DNA from: Labrenzia sp. CE80
GTDB lineage: Bacteria; Pseudomonadota; Alphaproteobacteria; Rhizobiales; Stappiaceae
Assembly: GCF_009650605.1 (NCBI RefSeq)
Contig: NZ_WAJT01000002.1
Coordinates: forward strand, 496,001-560,000
Length of the DNA: 64,000 bases
Direction: 5' to 3'
Shown here: positions 18,427-26,799 of the stretch, in pieces
How the letters are laid out: each line of letters starts with the position of its first letter
Position numbering within the stretch: the first letter of the stretch is position 1
Notes under the pieces: generated by a model
Database searches by the model: none
Told to the model about the DNA's origin: nothing
The model's input: the letters and a program-made list of their open reading frames with translations, nothing else
Translations under genes and position numbers: made by a program

Positions 18427-19008
18427 ATGCTGAGTGGACAGGAAATTGCGCGCGCCCTTCAGGGAAGCTGGATGCTTTTGCGCAATCGTCCCGAAGGCAT
18501 GCGTGGCTTCGATCTGTCGATTGAGGGGTTCTGGCGCTCGTTTGCAGTTGTCTTCCTGCTTGTGCCACTTTTTGTTGTCAGTTCTTTGGCTGAGCGAAAG
18601 CTCTTGCTGGACGAGACAGATTTTCTTCCTGCCGGTTCGTTCTGGTTGGCCCAATTTACCAGTCTCGGGCTGGACTGGGTGGCCTTGCCTCTATTGCTCG
18701 CGGGACTCGCAAAGCCTCTCGGTATTTCTGCAGGCTATGTTCCATTCATTGTCGCGCGCAACTGGACGAGCCTCCTGGCAGCCTTGCCGTATGTCTTTGT
18801 CGGGCTTCTCTATCTGGCAGGGCTGATCGAGCCTGGCATCATGGTTTTGCTGTCCCTTGTGACCTTGATTGTGGTCATCTGGTACCGTTTCATCATTGCG
18901 CGTGTGGCCTTGCAAGCAAGCTTGAGCATGACAATCGGTGTCGTCATGCTCGACATCATTCTGTCTTTATTGATTGGCGAGCTCGCTGGCCGGATTTGGG
19001 GATTGTGA
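18427..19008 (+). CDS. Predicted inner-membrane protein downstream of dapE
   Basis: 193-residue protein that I do not recognise beyond being a probable membrane protein. Hydrophobic segments lie at about 37-56, 75-100, 115-135, 137-157 and 163-190. It begins 3 bases after the dapE stop, so it is almost certainly co-transcribed. Its last 42 bases are antisense to the 3' end of a LysR gene. In related bacteria a similar short membrane protein follows dapE (recalled, not checked). No enzymatic motif is visible. Confidence 0.7.
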   Translation: MLSGQEIARALQGSWMLLRNRPEGMRGFDLSIEGFWRSFAVVFLLVPLFVVSSLAERKLLLDETDFLPAGSFWLAQFTSLGLDWVALPLLLAGLAKPLGISAGYVPFIVARNWTSLLAALPYVFVGLLYLAGLIEPGIMVLLSLVTLIVVIWYRFIIARVALQASLSMTIGVVMLDIILSLLIGELAGRIWGL

Positions 19009-19866
19009 CCTTCCAGCTTCCTTTCGGTACTGCCGTTTTTGCGTGTCGGATAGGATCTCGGCAAACCAGTCGGCAGCCAACCGAACCGTTTCTTTTTGCC
19101 TGACGTTTTCATGAAAAACGATCCAGAGCGGCCGGCTGACGACGACATCATGGTCGAGCACCTCTATATCCGGTTCATCTTCGAAGAGCAGATCCGGCAA
19201 CATGGCAGCGCCAGCCCCTGCTTTCACAGCTGCAAGTATCGCCGAAAGGCTTGAAAATCGCGCCGAGGGTTCGGTTCCATGCCATGATTTTATGGCTGCG
19301 ATTTCTGGCAGATCATCATATTCGCGTTCATAGGCAAAATACCGTAAAGCGTGTTTCCCCTCCGAAACAGCGGAGCGTGCCGCAACGGGGCGAAAGCGAA
19401 TGTCACGAGCCTTGCGTATGATCAGCATCCCCTCGCTCGGCCGGTTAAGCCGAAGGGCAATGTCGGCGCTCCTACGGGCAAGGCTGTGTGTTGCCGTCGA
19501 CGCGACTATCTCAAGAGCGATATGAGGATGCCTGCGCGAGAATTCGCTGATGCGCGGCGCGATGAGCCGGTCAATGACCATGGGTAGTGCGCTGACCCGA
19601 AGTGTCTGAGCGCCGCTGCTCGGCAGAGGCGATTGGGTCAAGGCTTTTTCCATTGCCTGGGCCGCGGACAGGAGGGCGGTGCCGGTTGAAGTCGGAACAA
19701 GCTTGCCGCCCGCGCGCTTGAAAATCGGCATGCCAACAACCGCTTCAGCAGTGGCCAATCGGCGGGCAACTGTCGTTTCGTTGACATCGGACTCGGCAGC
19801 CGCCGCAGACAAGGTGCCTTTACGGGAAATCAGAAGCAGTAGATTATAGGAATTCCAGTCGAGCAT
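18967..19866 (-). CDS. LysR-type transcriptional regulator
   Basis: The N-terminal winged helix-turn-helix is clear: DWNSYNLLLLISRKGTLSAAAAESD, NETTVARRLATAEAVVGMPIFKR. The effector domain (about residues 90-265) is degenerate but recognisable (TLRVSALPMVIDRLIAPRISEFSRRHPHIALEIV). It is divergent from an isochorismatase-fold gene 94 bases away, the usual layout for a LysR target. The intergenic region holds a perfect CGCATATGCG palindrome. The 3' end overlaps the preceding membrane-protein gene tail to tail. Confidence 0.88.
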   Translation of the reverse strand: MLDWNSYNLLLLISRKGTLSAAAAESDVNETTVARRLATAEAVVGMPIFKRAGGKLVPTSTGTALLSAAQAMEKALTQSPLPSSGAQTLRVSALPMVIDRLIAPRISEFSRRHPHIALEIVASTATHSLARRSADIALRLNRPSEGMLIIRKARDIRFRPVAARSAVSEGKHALRYFAYEREYDDLPEIAAIKSWHGTEPSARFSSLSAILAAVKAGAGAAMLPDLLFEDEPDIEVLDHDVVVSRPLWIVFHENVRQKETVRLAADWFAEILSDTQKRQYRKEAGRSQSPNPASELANQ

Positions 19867-19960
19867 TCCTGCATATTTGCATGTGCTTCCTGCAGTATCG
19901 AGTGTTTAATTACCGCATATGCGAGCATAGTTTCCTTCGTAAAATGTCTGGAGAAACTGC

Positions 19961-20572
19961 ATGAAGCCAGCTGGGTCGAAGCGTCCTCAAACTCTTTTGG
20001 AGCTAACGGGTGGCGCGTCTGAGTGGGAGCTGCCTGTAGCAGCGGAAACGGTGGTGGTTCTTGTCGCAGTTCAGGAAGAGTACAAATCGGGACGCCTGCG
20101 GCTAAGCGGTGTGGATGAGGCTCTGAGTGAAGTTGTACAACTTCGCGCCCGGGCCTCGGAACTTGGAATACCTGTTGTGCATACGCACAATGAAGGTGGG
20201 CTTGGTGATCTTTTTGAGCCGGCTGCCGGCGGTTTGTTTTGTTCTGAAGGAACTCCGAGACCAGGTGAACGGGTCATTTCGAAAACCAAACCAAATGCTT
20301 TTGCAGACACAGGGCTCGCAGAAGAGCTTCAAAGGGATGGCATCAAGAACATTATCGTTGCCGGTTTTATGTCCCACCTGTGCGTGTCAAATACGATCCG
20401 CGGCGGTTTTGAACATGGATTTCGCGGCGCAGTGGTCGCAAGTGCATGCGCAAGTCGGCCTCTGCCGTTGCCAACCGGAGGCTCGTTGCCGGGATATACG
20501 GTTCATGACGCTGCGATGGCCTCCATCGCGGACCTTTTCGCAACAGTTTTACCCAACGTCTGCGCGATATAA
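19961..20572 (+). CDS. Isochorismatase-fold cysteine hydrolase lacking the usual catalytic Asp
   Basis: Isochorismatase/nicotinamidase superfamily protein (203 aa). The Cys side is intact: GFMSHLCVSNTIRGGFEHGF with Cys141 and the preceding cis-peptide segment, and VISKTKPNAF supplies Lys108. The first triad residue is not: the usual DxQ after beta-strand 1 reads AVQ (Ala36-Val-Gln38) in VVVLVAVQEEY. Either another residue serves as base or activity differs. ATG 19961 follows TGGAGAAACTGC. A divergent LysR gene 94 bases upstream is the likely regulator. The substrate is unknown. Confidence 0.8.
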   Translation: MKPAGSKRPQTLLELTGGASEWELPVAAETVVVLVAVQEEYKSGRLRLSGVDEALSEVVQLRARASELGIPVVHTHNEGGLGDLFEPAAGGLFCSEGTPRPGERVISKTKPNAFADTGLAEELQRDGIKNIIVAGFMSHLCVSNTIRGGFEHGFRGAVVASACASRPLPLPTGGSLPGYTVHDAAMASIADLFATVLPNVCAI

Positions 20573-20602
20573 AAACACCCGCGAAGCGTTGCTGCGCGGG
20601 TG
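20571..20602 (-). terminator. Rho-independent terminator of dapD
   Basis: On the minus strand ACACCCGCG...CGCGGGTGT forms a 9-bp stem with a 10-base loop, followed by TTTTATA. It lies 23 bases past the dapD stop. The convergent isochorismatase-fold gene ends at its edge. Confidence 0.85.
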
Positions 20603-20625
20603 TGGTCGTGTCGTTTGTTTGAGCA

Positions 20626-21474
20626 TTAGTCGCGCAGAAGGTCGTTGATAGAGGTTTTGGAGCGTGTCTGTTCATCGACACGCTTTACAATGACCGCGCA
20701 ATAGAGGCTCGGGCCCGGTGTCCCGTCCGGAAGCGGTTTGCCAGGCATGTTGCCCGGAACGACGACCGAGTATGCGGGGACTTCACCGATAAAGATCTCA
20801 CCCGTGTTGCGGTCGATGATCTTTGTCGAGGCACTGATAAAGACGCCCATCGAAAGCACGGCACCCTCGCGCACGACAACGCCTTCAACGACTTCCGAGC
20901 GGGCACCGATAAAGCAATTGTCTTCGATGATCACCGGACCGGCCTGAAGAGGCTCCAAAACACCGCCGATGCCGACGCCTCCCGACAGATGCACGTTCTT
21001 GCCGATTTGAGCACAAGAACCCACCGTCGCCCATGTGTCGACCATCGTTCCTTCATCGACGTAGGCGCCAAGATTGACGAAAGACGGCATCAGTACAACA
21101 CCTTTGCCGATGAATGCAGAGCGGCGCACCGTGCAATTTGGAACGGCGCGGAAGCCGGCTTCCTGGAAATCAACGCCGCGCCAGCCGTCGAACTTGGACG
21201 GAACCTTGTCCCACCAAGTGGCGTCCCCAGGGCCGCCCTTGATGACTTCCATCGCGTTCAACCGGAAAGACAGAAGAACTGCTTTCTTGGTCCATTGGTT
21301 GACGCTCCACTCGCCGTCTTTCTTCTCTGCGACGCGCAGCTCACCGCGATCGAGAAGGTTGAGTGTCTTCTCAACAGCATCACGCACGTCGCCGGTGGTA
21401 TGGGTGTCGATGTTCGCGCGGTCTTCAAACGCTGCATCGACGGTCGCGGCGAGTTTGACGAGATCGTGGGTCAT
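20626..21474 (-). CDS. dapD: Tetrahydrodipicolinate N-succinyltransferase
   Basis: Succinyl-CoA-dependent step of lysine/diaminopimelate synthesis. The protein has the DapD N-terminal helical domain (TGDVRDAVEKTLNLLDRGELRVAE), the motif KGGPGDATWWDK, then a left-handed beta-helix of hexapeptide repeats (about 115-240: SAFIGKGVVLMPSFVNLGAY, GTMVDTWATVGSCAQIG). ATG 21474 (MTHDLVKL) gives the usual N-terminus and 282 aa. GGAG lies 12 bases upstream, a bit far; a TTG at 21495 is the alternative. A strong terminator follows. dapE, the next enzyme, is nearby. Confidence 0.95.
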   Translation of the reverse strand: MTHDLVKLAATVDAAFEDRANIDTHTTGDVRDAVEKTLNLLDRGELRVAEKKDGEWSVNQWTKKAVLLSFRLNAMEVIKGGPGDATWWDKVPSKFDGWRGVDFQEAGFRAVPNCTVRRSAFIGKGVVLMPSFVNLGAYVDEGTMVDTWATVGSCAQIGKNVHLSGGVGIGGVLEPLQAGPVIIEDNCFIGARSEVVEGVVVREGAVLSMGVFISASTKIIDRNTGEIFIGEVPAYSVVVPGNMPGKPLPDGTPGPSLYCAVIVKRVDEQTRSKTSINDLLRD

Positions 21475-21871
21475 CAGTCTCAATATCTCCGGCAAGAAGC
21501 GGGTTAAAATAGTGTGGCGGACCTAAGCCGCGCTACGCGGGCGTGTCAAGCGCAGGTGCGGCAAAATCGGCTGTGACACATCGGCAAAAATGAGAAAAGC
21601 GGCCACTTCTGGTGGTCGCTCATCGCTGATCGGCGGTTCAAGTGAAACGGATAGCCTGATCGGTGAGACACTGGTCGCGTCGCTGGTCATGTCCTGGCCG
21701 CAGCACATCGGCGATTTGATCTTGCCTTTGTCATTCGGGCATTGGTGGTCTGTAACTCGGTTCCGTCATCTCGCTTGAGCACAAGTCAATTGCATTGAGG
21801 GGCAAGGGAAATAAGTTCTGATCATTGGAGACAGTCGCCGGGTGGCGTGGGCCAATAGAAAAGGATGGCAT
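21475..21871. other. Intergenic stretch between dapD and a DMT transporter
   Basis: 397 bases hold the divergent upstream regions of dapD and the transporter gene. Short open frames on both strands (about 60 codons) have no recognisable product or good ribosome-binding site. I see no RNA gene or repeat. Confidence 0.5.
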
Positions 21872-22777
21872 ATGGAACTGTGGATCCCGATTACTATCTT
21901 TGCGGCCTTTTGCCAGAACCTCCGTTCAGCGCTTCAGCGTCACCTCAAGGATAGCTTCGGCACGACCGCGGCCACCTTTGTCCGCTTTGGCTATGGTTTT
22001 CCATTCGCGGTTCTTTACGTTGGCATCCTGCATGTCTTCTTCGGGATGCCGTTGCCCAGAATCAATAGCGAATTCCTGATGTCTGGCGCGCTGGGAGGCT
22101 TGGCGCAAATCGGTGCGACCTTCTTGCTGATCCATCTCTTCTCCTATCGGAATTTCGCTGTCGGCACAGCCTATTCCAAGACGGAGCCGATCCAGGCAGC
22201 AATGTTCGGATTTGTTCTGCTTGGCGAGACGCTGTCGTTGCCGGTCATGATGTGTATTGTTCTTGGCATCATAGGCGTTCTCATGATTTCACTGGCGCGT
22301 ACGCAGCTCAGTGCACAGACAATTGCTAGAACACTCATCGGAAAATCCGCGCTGATCGGGCTGGCGTCTGCAGCACTGTTTGGAGCCTCTGCTGCCTTCT
22401 ACAGGTCCGCCTCATTGTCGTTGGGCGGGCCAGGTTTTCTGATGCAGGCGGGCTTCTCGCTAGCTTGTGTGACACTATTCCAGTCAGCACTCATGGCGAG
22501 CTGGATGTTTTTCCGAACGCCACATCAATTGAGCCTGACACTACGCCATTGGCGTATATCCACGCTGGTGGGATTGGCTGGAATACTCGGTTCGCTCGGC
22601 TGGTTCACAGCGATGACCCTCCAGCCTGTCGCCTATGTGCGGGCACTGGCGCAGATCGAATTGGTCTTCACGTTTGCCGTATCGTGGCTTGTGTTCCGCG
22701 AAGCGATTTCACGCAACGAGCTTTTGGGATGTAGTCTGATCATGCTGGCCGTCATAGGGATCGTTCTGTCTCCATGA
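21872..22777 (+). CDS. EamA/DMT-superfamily transporter
   Basis: Ten-segment drug/metabolite-type transporter with two EamA halves. The first half ends with NFAVGTAYSKTEPIQAAMFGFVLLGETLS, the typical conserved loop. The second ends with LQPVAYVRALAQIELVFTFAVSWLVFREAISRNELLGCSLI. ATG 21872 is preceded by AAAAGGATGGCAT, whereas the upstream in-frame ATG would add a poor N-terminus. The substrate cannot be read from sequence. It stands alone on its strand. Confidence 0.88.
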   Translation: MELWIPITIFAAFCQNLRSALQRHLKDSFGTTAATFVRFGYGFPFAVLYVGILHVFFGMPLPRINSEFLMSGALGGLAQIGATFLLIHLFSYRNFAVGTAYSKTEPIQAAMFGFVLLGETLSLPVMMCIVLGIIGVLMISLARTQLSAQTIARTLIGKSALIGLASAALFGASAAFYRSASLSLGGPGFLMQAGFSLACVTLFQSALMASWMFFRTPHQLSLTLRHWRISTLVGLAGILGSLGWFTAMTLQPVAYVRALAQIELVFTFAVSWLVFREAISRNELLGCSLIMLAVIGIVLSP

Positions 22778-22817
22778 CGGCCAGTATGGCTTGAATTTGG
22801 CAATTGCTCCCGACGCC

Positions 22818-23207
22818 TTACTGGTTGAGAACAATTACCTTTGTGCTGCCGCCGTCGCAGGTGTAGCAGCAGCTTCGGCATCTGTTTCGGTTGTTATAGC
22901 CGACGCCCCAGTAACTGTTGTTGCGGTTCCGGACCCAGGCGCCATAACAGACCTTCTCCCCGTAGCGGCAGGAGATGCGAATGGTCTTGTTGCTGTAGTC
23001 GTCTAACACGTAAACCTTGTTGTTGCCCGGCCAAACGTGGCCGCGCCGGGTATCCGAATAAAGCTCAACATCAACGATCTTCGGATGCTCGCTGCGGAAC
23101 TCCCAGGTCAGGCTTTCCGCTCGGACCTGCTGCGAAGCGTCCAAAGTGAGAATGAAAGGAAGGCTGCACAAAGCCAGCAAGAGCCGGAGGCTCAATCTCT
23201 TCAACAT
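22818..23207 (-). CDS. Secreted Cys- and Asn/Arg-rich small protein
   Basis: 129-residue protein of unknown function. A signal peptide is plain (RLSLRLLLALCSLPFILTL, cleavage near residues 25-30). The mature part contains SEHPKIVDVELYSDTRRGHVWPG, then RISCRYGEKVCYGAWVRN and a C-terminal cluster RCRSCCYTCDGG, with six Cys in the last ~55 residues, suggesting disulfides in the periplasm or outside. No neighbour explains it; it is convergent with the DMT transporter. I recognise no family. Confidence 0.72.
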   Translation of the reverse strand: MLKRLSLRLLLALCSLPFILTLDASQQVRAESLTWEFRSEHPKIVDVELYSDTRRGHVWPGNNKVYVLDDYSNKTIRISCRYGEKVCYGAWVRNRNNSYWGVGYNNRNRCRSCCYTCDGGSTKVIVLNQ

Positions 23208-23424
23208 TAATACTCCCCCAATTACTTGAGAATGCAGGTTTAACTCTGCACCTAACCCCGGTTTCAGTATGGCGTGAACAGCCGCGGATGTTCAAGTGTC
23301 CGACAGGAGGCGGCCTGACAAGCGCGCAGGGTTCAATCCGAATTGTCCGACGCCAAAGGACAATCCGGGGATTTCATCTAGCACCATCAGTGCTGCTCGT
23401 GGGCACACGCCCACTACGAGAACC

Positions 23425-24291
23425 TTAACCTGCGGCCTTGAGGAGCCAGTCTCTGAAGGCGGAGACGGGACGTGACAAGGGCCGGTTTGGGGATCGGACA
23501 AACCAGTAGCCGGTATCCAATTCGAGAACAGGCCAGTCGGGCATAATCAGGTGACCGGCAGCGATTTCTTGTTCGACAAATCGTCGGTCGATAACGAGTG
23601 CACCCATACCGGCAATCGCGGCCTGAATTGCCAGGTCGCGGCTTTCAAGAAGCGTTCCGGATGTTGCCTCGCTATGCTCGCGGCCAGCTTCGTTCAGCCA
23701 AAGAGACCAATCGTTGCGACGGCTTGCGCTGTGCAGTAAGCGCAGCTCCGAGAGTATCTCACCGGGCTTGCCACCTTGGTGGGGAAGCAGGGAAGGCGCC
23801 ATGGCGACGGCGAGATGCTCTTGCCAGAGCAATGTGCTGTCGATGGCTTGCCAGTTTCCTTTGCCCAGGCGAATGGCGCAGTCGTAATTCTCTCGTTCGA
23901 GATCGATGACACGGGTTGAGGCAGACAGGAGGATCTCAACGTCGGGCTGAATTGCCTGAAACTCTGGAAGGCGCGGAATGAGCCAGCGCGTTGCGAATGT
24001 GGAGACAGTGCTGATTCTGAGTTCTGTACGCCCCCGCCTCTTGAAACTATCGACGGCATCTTCAATCCGGTCGAAGGCGTCGCCTATGCCGAGAGCAAGA
24101 CGCTGGCCTTCTTCTGTGAGCGTGAGCCCGCGCCCATCTCTTAGAACAAGCGTTGCGCCAAGTTCACTTTCCAGCTTGCGCATCAAATGGGAGAGTGCGG
24201 ACGGTGAGACTCCAAGTTCTTCAGCCGCTTGCGCAGCCCGACCATGGCGCGCCAGAAGAGAAAATGCATGAAGAGCGCGCAAGGACGCCAT
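23425..24291 (-). CDS. LysR-type regulator of the GcvA/AmpR-like group
   Basis: 288-residue LysR protein. The HTH is LRALHAFSLLARHGRAAQAAEELGVSPSALSHLMRKLESELG. The effector domain shows the GcvA-group pattern ELRISTVSTFATRWLIPRLPEFQAIQPDVEI and VIDLERENYDCAIRLGKGNW. ATG is at 24291. No divergent target gene is adjacent: the gene upstream runs the same way 79 bases off. Its target is therefore unknown. Confidence 0.88.
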   Translation of the reverse strand: MASLRALHAFSLLARHGRAAQAAEELGVSPSALSHLMRKLESELGATLVLRDGRGLTLTEEGQRLALGIGDAFDRIEDAVDSFKRRGRTELRISTVSTFATRWLIPRLPEFQAIQPDVEILLSASTRVIDLERENYDCAIRLGKGNWQAIDSTLLWQEHLAVAMAPSLLPHQGGKPGEILSELRLLHSASRRNDWSLWLNEAGREHSEATSGTLLESRDLAIQAAIAGMGALVIDRRFVEQEIAAGHLIMPDWPVLELDTGYWFVRSPNRPLSRPVSAFRDWLLKAAG

Positions 24292-24370
24292 AGCTCTACC
24301 AACCTATCGTTTGAGATTTTCTCAATATACGACAGGCAGAAGCCCAGAGCCAGAGTTCTAAAGTCGCGCG

Positions 24371-25111
24371 CTAGAGTGCGCCTTTCACGGCGGTCAGGAA
24401 ACCGGCTAGATGATCGGTAACGAAGTCGACGGGACTTTGGTCTTCGCCTTCCAGGTCCCATCCCTCGCGAAACACGTCTCTTGTTCCCGTAGGCACGATC
24501 AGAACAGTGCGCATGCCGAGCCGGTGCGGGACATCAAGATTTTTCTGAAGGTCTTCGAACATTGCTGCGCGCGCTGGACTGACGCCAGTTTGTTGCAGGA
24601 ACATGTCGTAGGTTTCCCGGTTCGGCTTTGGCATCAGGTCGGCGGCCACTATGTCAAAAATGTCTTCAAAATGTTCGGTGATCCCCAAAGCTGCGGCTGT
24701 TCGCTCGGCATGAGGTCTGTCGCCATTTGTGAAAATGAATTTGCGTCCGGGCAGGTTAGCTATCGCCGCGCCAAGAATTGGGTCGGGTGCTATGTTCGAA
24801 TAGTCAATGTCATGAGCGTGTCTGAGGAAATCGTCAGGGTCAATGTCGTGTTCAATCATCAGGCCGCGCAGTGTGGTGCCATATCGATGATAGTAGGCCT
24901 TCTGCTGCGCCATTGCCTCGTCCTTACCCAAGTTGAGCAGGCGGGCGACATAGCTTGCGATCTGATCATTGATTTGGCTGAAGAGATCAGTCTCTGCAGG
25001 ATAAAGCGTATTGTCGAGATCGAAGATCCAGGCTTCAACCCCTTTGAAGACCCTCAGGTCCTGCGCATGGGCATGGGAACCCTCGCGAGAAATGATTTTC
25101 TTGCCTGTCAC
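24371..25111 (-). CDS. HAD-family pyrimidine 5'-nucleotidase-type phosphatase
   Basis: HAD hydrolase of the Pyr-5'-nucleotidase group. Motif I is WIFDLDNTLYPAETDLF (nucleophile and acid Asp), motif II FIFTNGDRPHAERTAAALGI, motif III Lys in MPKPNRETYDMFL, and motif IV MFEDLQKNLDVPHRLGM. It starts 4 bases inside the argB 3' end, so it is translationally coupled to argB, an arrangement common in Rhizobiales. The likely role is nucleotide or phosphosugar housekeeping; the substrate is not determinable here. Confidence 0.87.
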   Translation of the reverse strand: MTGKKIISREGSHAHAQDLRVFKGVEAWIFDLDNTLYPAETDLFSQINDQIASYVARLLNLGKDEAMAQQKAYYHRYGTTLRGLMIEHDIDPDDFLRHAHDIDYSNIAPDPILGAAIANLPGRKFIFTNGDRPHAERTAAALGITEHFEDIFDIVAADLMPKPNRETYDMFLQQTGVSPARAAMFEDLQKNLDVPHRLGMRTVLIVPTGTRDVFREGWDLEGEDQSPVDFVTDHLAGFLTAVKGAL

Positions 25112-25995
25112 GGGCGGATCAAAGTCCCGACGCCGCGATCGGTAAAGAGTTCCAGCAGCACGGCGTGAGGCACTTTTCCGTCCAGAATGACGACACCTTC
25201 AACGCCCTGATCCAGGGCTTCGATACATGTTTCAACTTTCGGGATCATCCCGCCGGAAATCGTGCCATCCGCAATGAGTTCGCGTGCCTTGGCAACGGTC
25301 AGCTGCTTGATCAGGTTGCCTTCGCCGTCAAGAACACCGGGAACGTCCGTAAGAAACAGGAGACGTTTGGCATTGAGCGACCCGGCGACAGCACCGGCAA
25401 ACGTGTCAGCGTTGATATTATAGGTCTCGCCTTCCGGTCCTGGAGCAACCGGTGCAACAACCGGGATAAGGTCTTCCTTCAGCACCAGTTTCAAGACCGT
25501 TGGATTGACATCAGCGGGTTCGCCTACAAAGCCGAGATCGACGACGTTCTCGATGTTTGAGTCCGGGTCGACAACGGTGCGCCGCAGCTTTTCGGCTGTG
25601 ACCATGTTGCCGTCCTTACCGCAAAGGCCGACCGCCCGGCCACCTTCCGCGTTGATCGATTGGACGATTTCCTTGTTGATCGACCCGGCCAGGACCATCT
25701 CGACGATCTCGACCGTCGCTTTGTCTGTTACACGCAGCCCCGCCTTGAATTCACTTACGATTCCAAGGCGTGTGAGCATCTTTCCGATCTGGGGTCCGCC
25801 ACCGTGGACAACGACAGGATGGACGCCGGACTGCCGCAGCAGGGTGATGTCGCGGGCGAAGGCTTTGCCAAGCTCTGGGTCGCCCATTGCATGGCCACCG
25901 TACTTCACGACTATCGTTCGGGCATCATAGCGCTGCATGTACGGCAGGGCCTGAGCGATGACATGGGCGCGGCTATGCTGATCCGAGGAAGTCAT
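25108..25995 (-). CDS. argB: Acetylglutamate kinase
   Basis: Phosphorylates N-acetylglutamate in arginine synthesis. Amino-acid-kinase-fold motifs are visible: TIVVKYGGHAMGD near residue 24, VVVHGGGPQIGKML, RAVGLCGKDGNMV, and NINADTFAGAVAGSLNAKRLLFLTDVPGVLD, ending with TISGGMIPKVETCIEAL. Length 295 aa is normal. It lies 86 bases downstream of engB and overlaps the HAD gene by 4 bases. Confidence 0.96.
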   Translation of the reverse strand: MTSSDQHSRAHVIAQALPYMQRYDARTIVVKYGGHAMGDPELGKAFARDITLLRQSGVHPVVVHGGGPQIGKMLTRLGIVSEFKAGLRVTDKATVEIVEMVLAGSINKEIVQSINAEGGRAVGLCGKDGNMVTAEKLRRTVVDPDSNIENVVDLGFVGEPADVNPTVLKLVLKEDLIPVVAPVAPGPEGETYNINADTFAGAVAGSLNAKRLLFLTDVPGVLDGEGNLIKQLTVAKARELIADGTISGGMIPKVETCIEALDQGVEGVVILDGKVPHAVLLELFTDRGVGTLIRP

Positions 25996-26081
25996 TGGGT
26001 GGATGGTCTCACTTTGAATTCACGTTTTGTGCGTGGCTTGATAGCTTTTTTCGTTTCGCTTCTCAATCAGAAGGCCTGAAC

Positions 26082-26729
26082 TCAGTTCAGAACCAGATGA
26101 TTGATTTCTGCGCGCAGCTCCTCGATGCCGTTCACCTTTTCCGAGGATGTTGCGATGATTTCTGGATAGGCAGCGGGTCGCTTTGATAAGTTGACAAGCG
26201 TCTCTTCCTTGAGCCGGGTCAGAGCTGGAGGCTTGATCTTGTCCGACTTCGTCAAGACAACCTGATAGATGACGGCTGCCTTGTCGAGCAGCGCCATCGC
26301 CTGCAGGTCGATTGGCTTGATGCCATGCCGACTGTCGATCAGCAGGAAGACGCGGCGCAGGGTCGGCCGACCGCGAAGATAGGCAAAAACCAGATTCGTC
26401 CAAGCCTCGACCAACTCCTTCGGCGCCTGGGCGTATCCATACCCTGGCATGTCGACGATGGTCAGCGGGGCCTCGTCTGCTGAAAAGAAGTTCAGCATTT
26501 GGGTGCGACCCGGAGTGCTTGATGTTCTCGCCAGTCCCTTGCGCCCGGTCAATGCGTTGATGAGGCTAGATTTGCCAACGTTGGAGCGTCCGGCAAAGGC
26601 AATCTCGGTGTCGCCAATGTCGGGGAGGTTCGCCATGTCCGTGACACTGGTCAAAAAGTCCCAGCGCTTGGCGAAAAGCAGGCGGCCGGCTTCAATCTGG
26701 TCTTCGGTAAATTTTTCTTCTTCGCTCAT
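26082..26729 (-). CDS. engB: Ribosome-biogenesis GTPase YihA/YsxC/EngB
   Basis: Essential GTPase involved in large ribosomal subunit assembly. G1 is FAGRSNVGKSSLINALTG, G2 region RTSSTPGRTQMLNFF, G3 VDMPGYGYAQAPK, G4 VLTKSDKIK, G5 region IATSSEK. ATG 26729 (MSEEEKF) fits family length (215 aa); ATG 26750 or a longer reading is possible. The usual Rhizobiales order yidC-engB-argB is interrupted here by an acetyltransferase gene. Confidence 0.94.
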   Translation of the reverse strand: MSEEEKFTEDQIEAGRLLFAKRWDFLTSVTDMANLPDIGDTEIAFAGRSNVGKSSLINALTGRKGLARTSSTPGRTQMLNFFSADEAPLTIVDMPGYGYAQAPKELVEAWTNLVFAYLRGRPTLRRVFLLIDSRHGIKPIDLQAMALLDKAAVIYQVVLTKSDKIKPPALTRLKEETLVNLSKRPAAYPEIIATSSEKVNGIEELRAEINHLVLN

Positions 26730-26799
26730 GTTTGGTCTTCTATCTGGCATTGCGTCCCGCGTCGAGTAGACGATGCAGAACGCGCTGTCTTGCCGGATG

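Noticed and set aside
17434..18654. 406-codon frame antisense to dapE
   Set aside because: Its composition is that of a reversed GC-rich gene; dapE on the plus strand has all M20 motifs.
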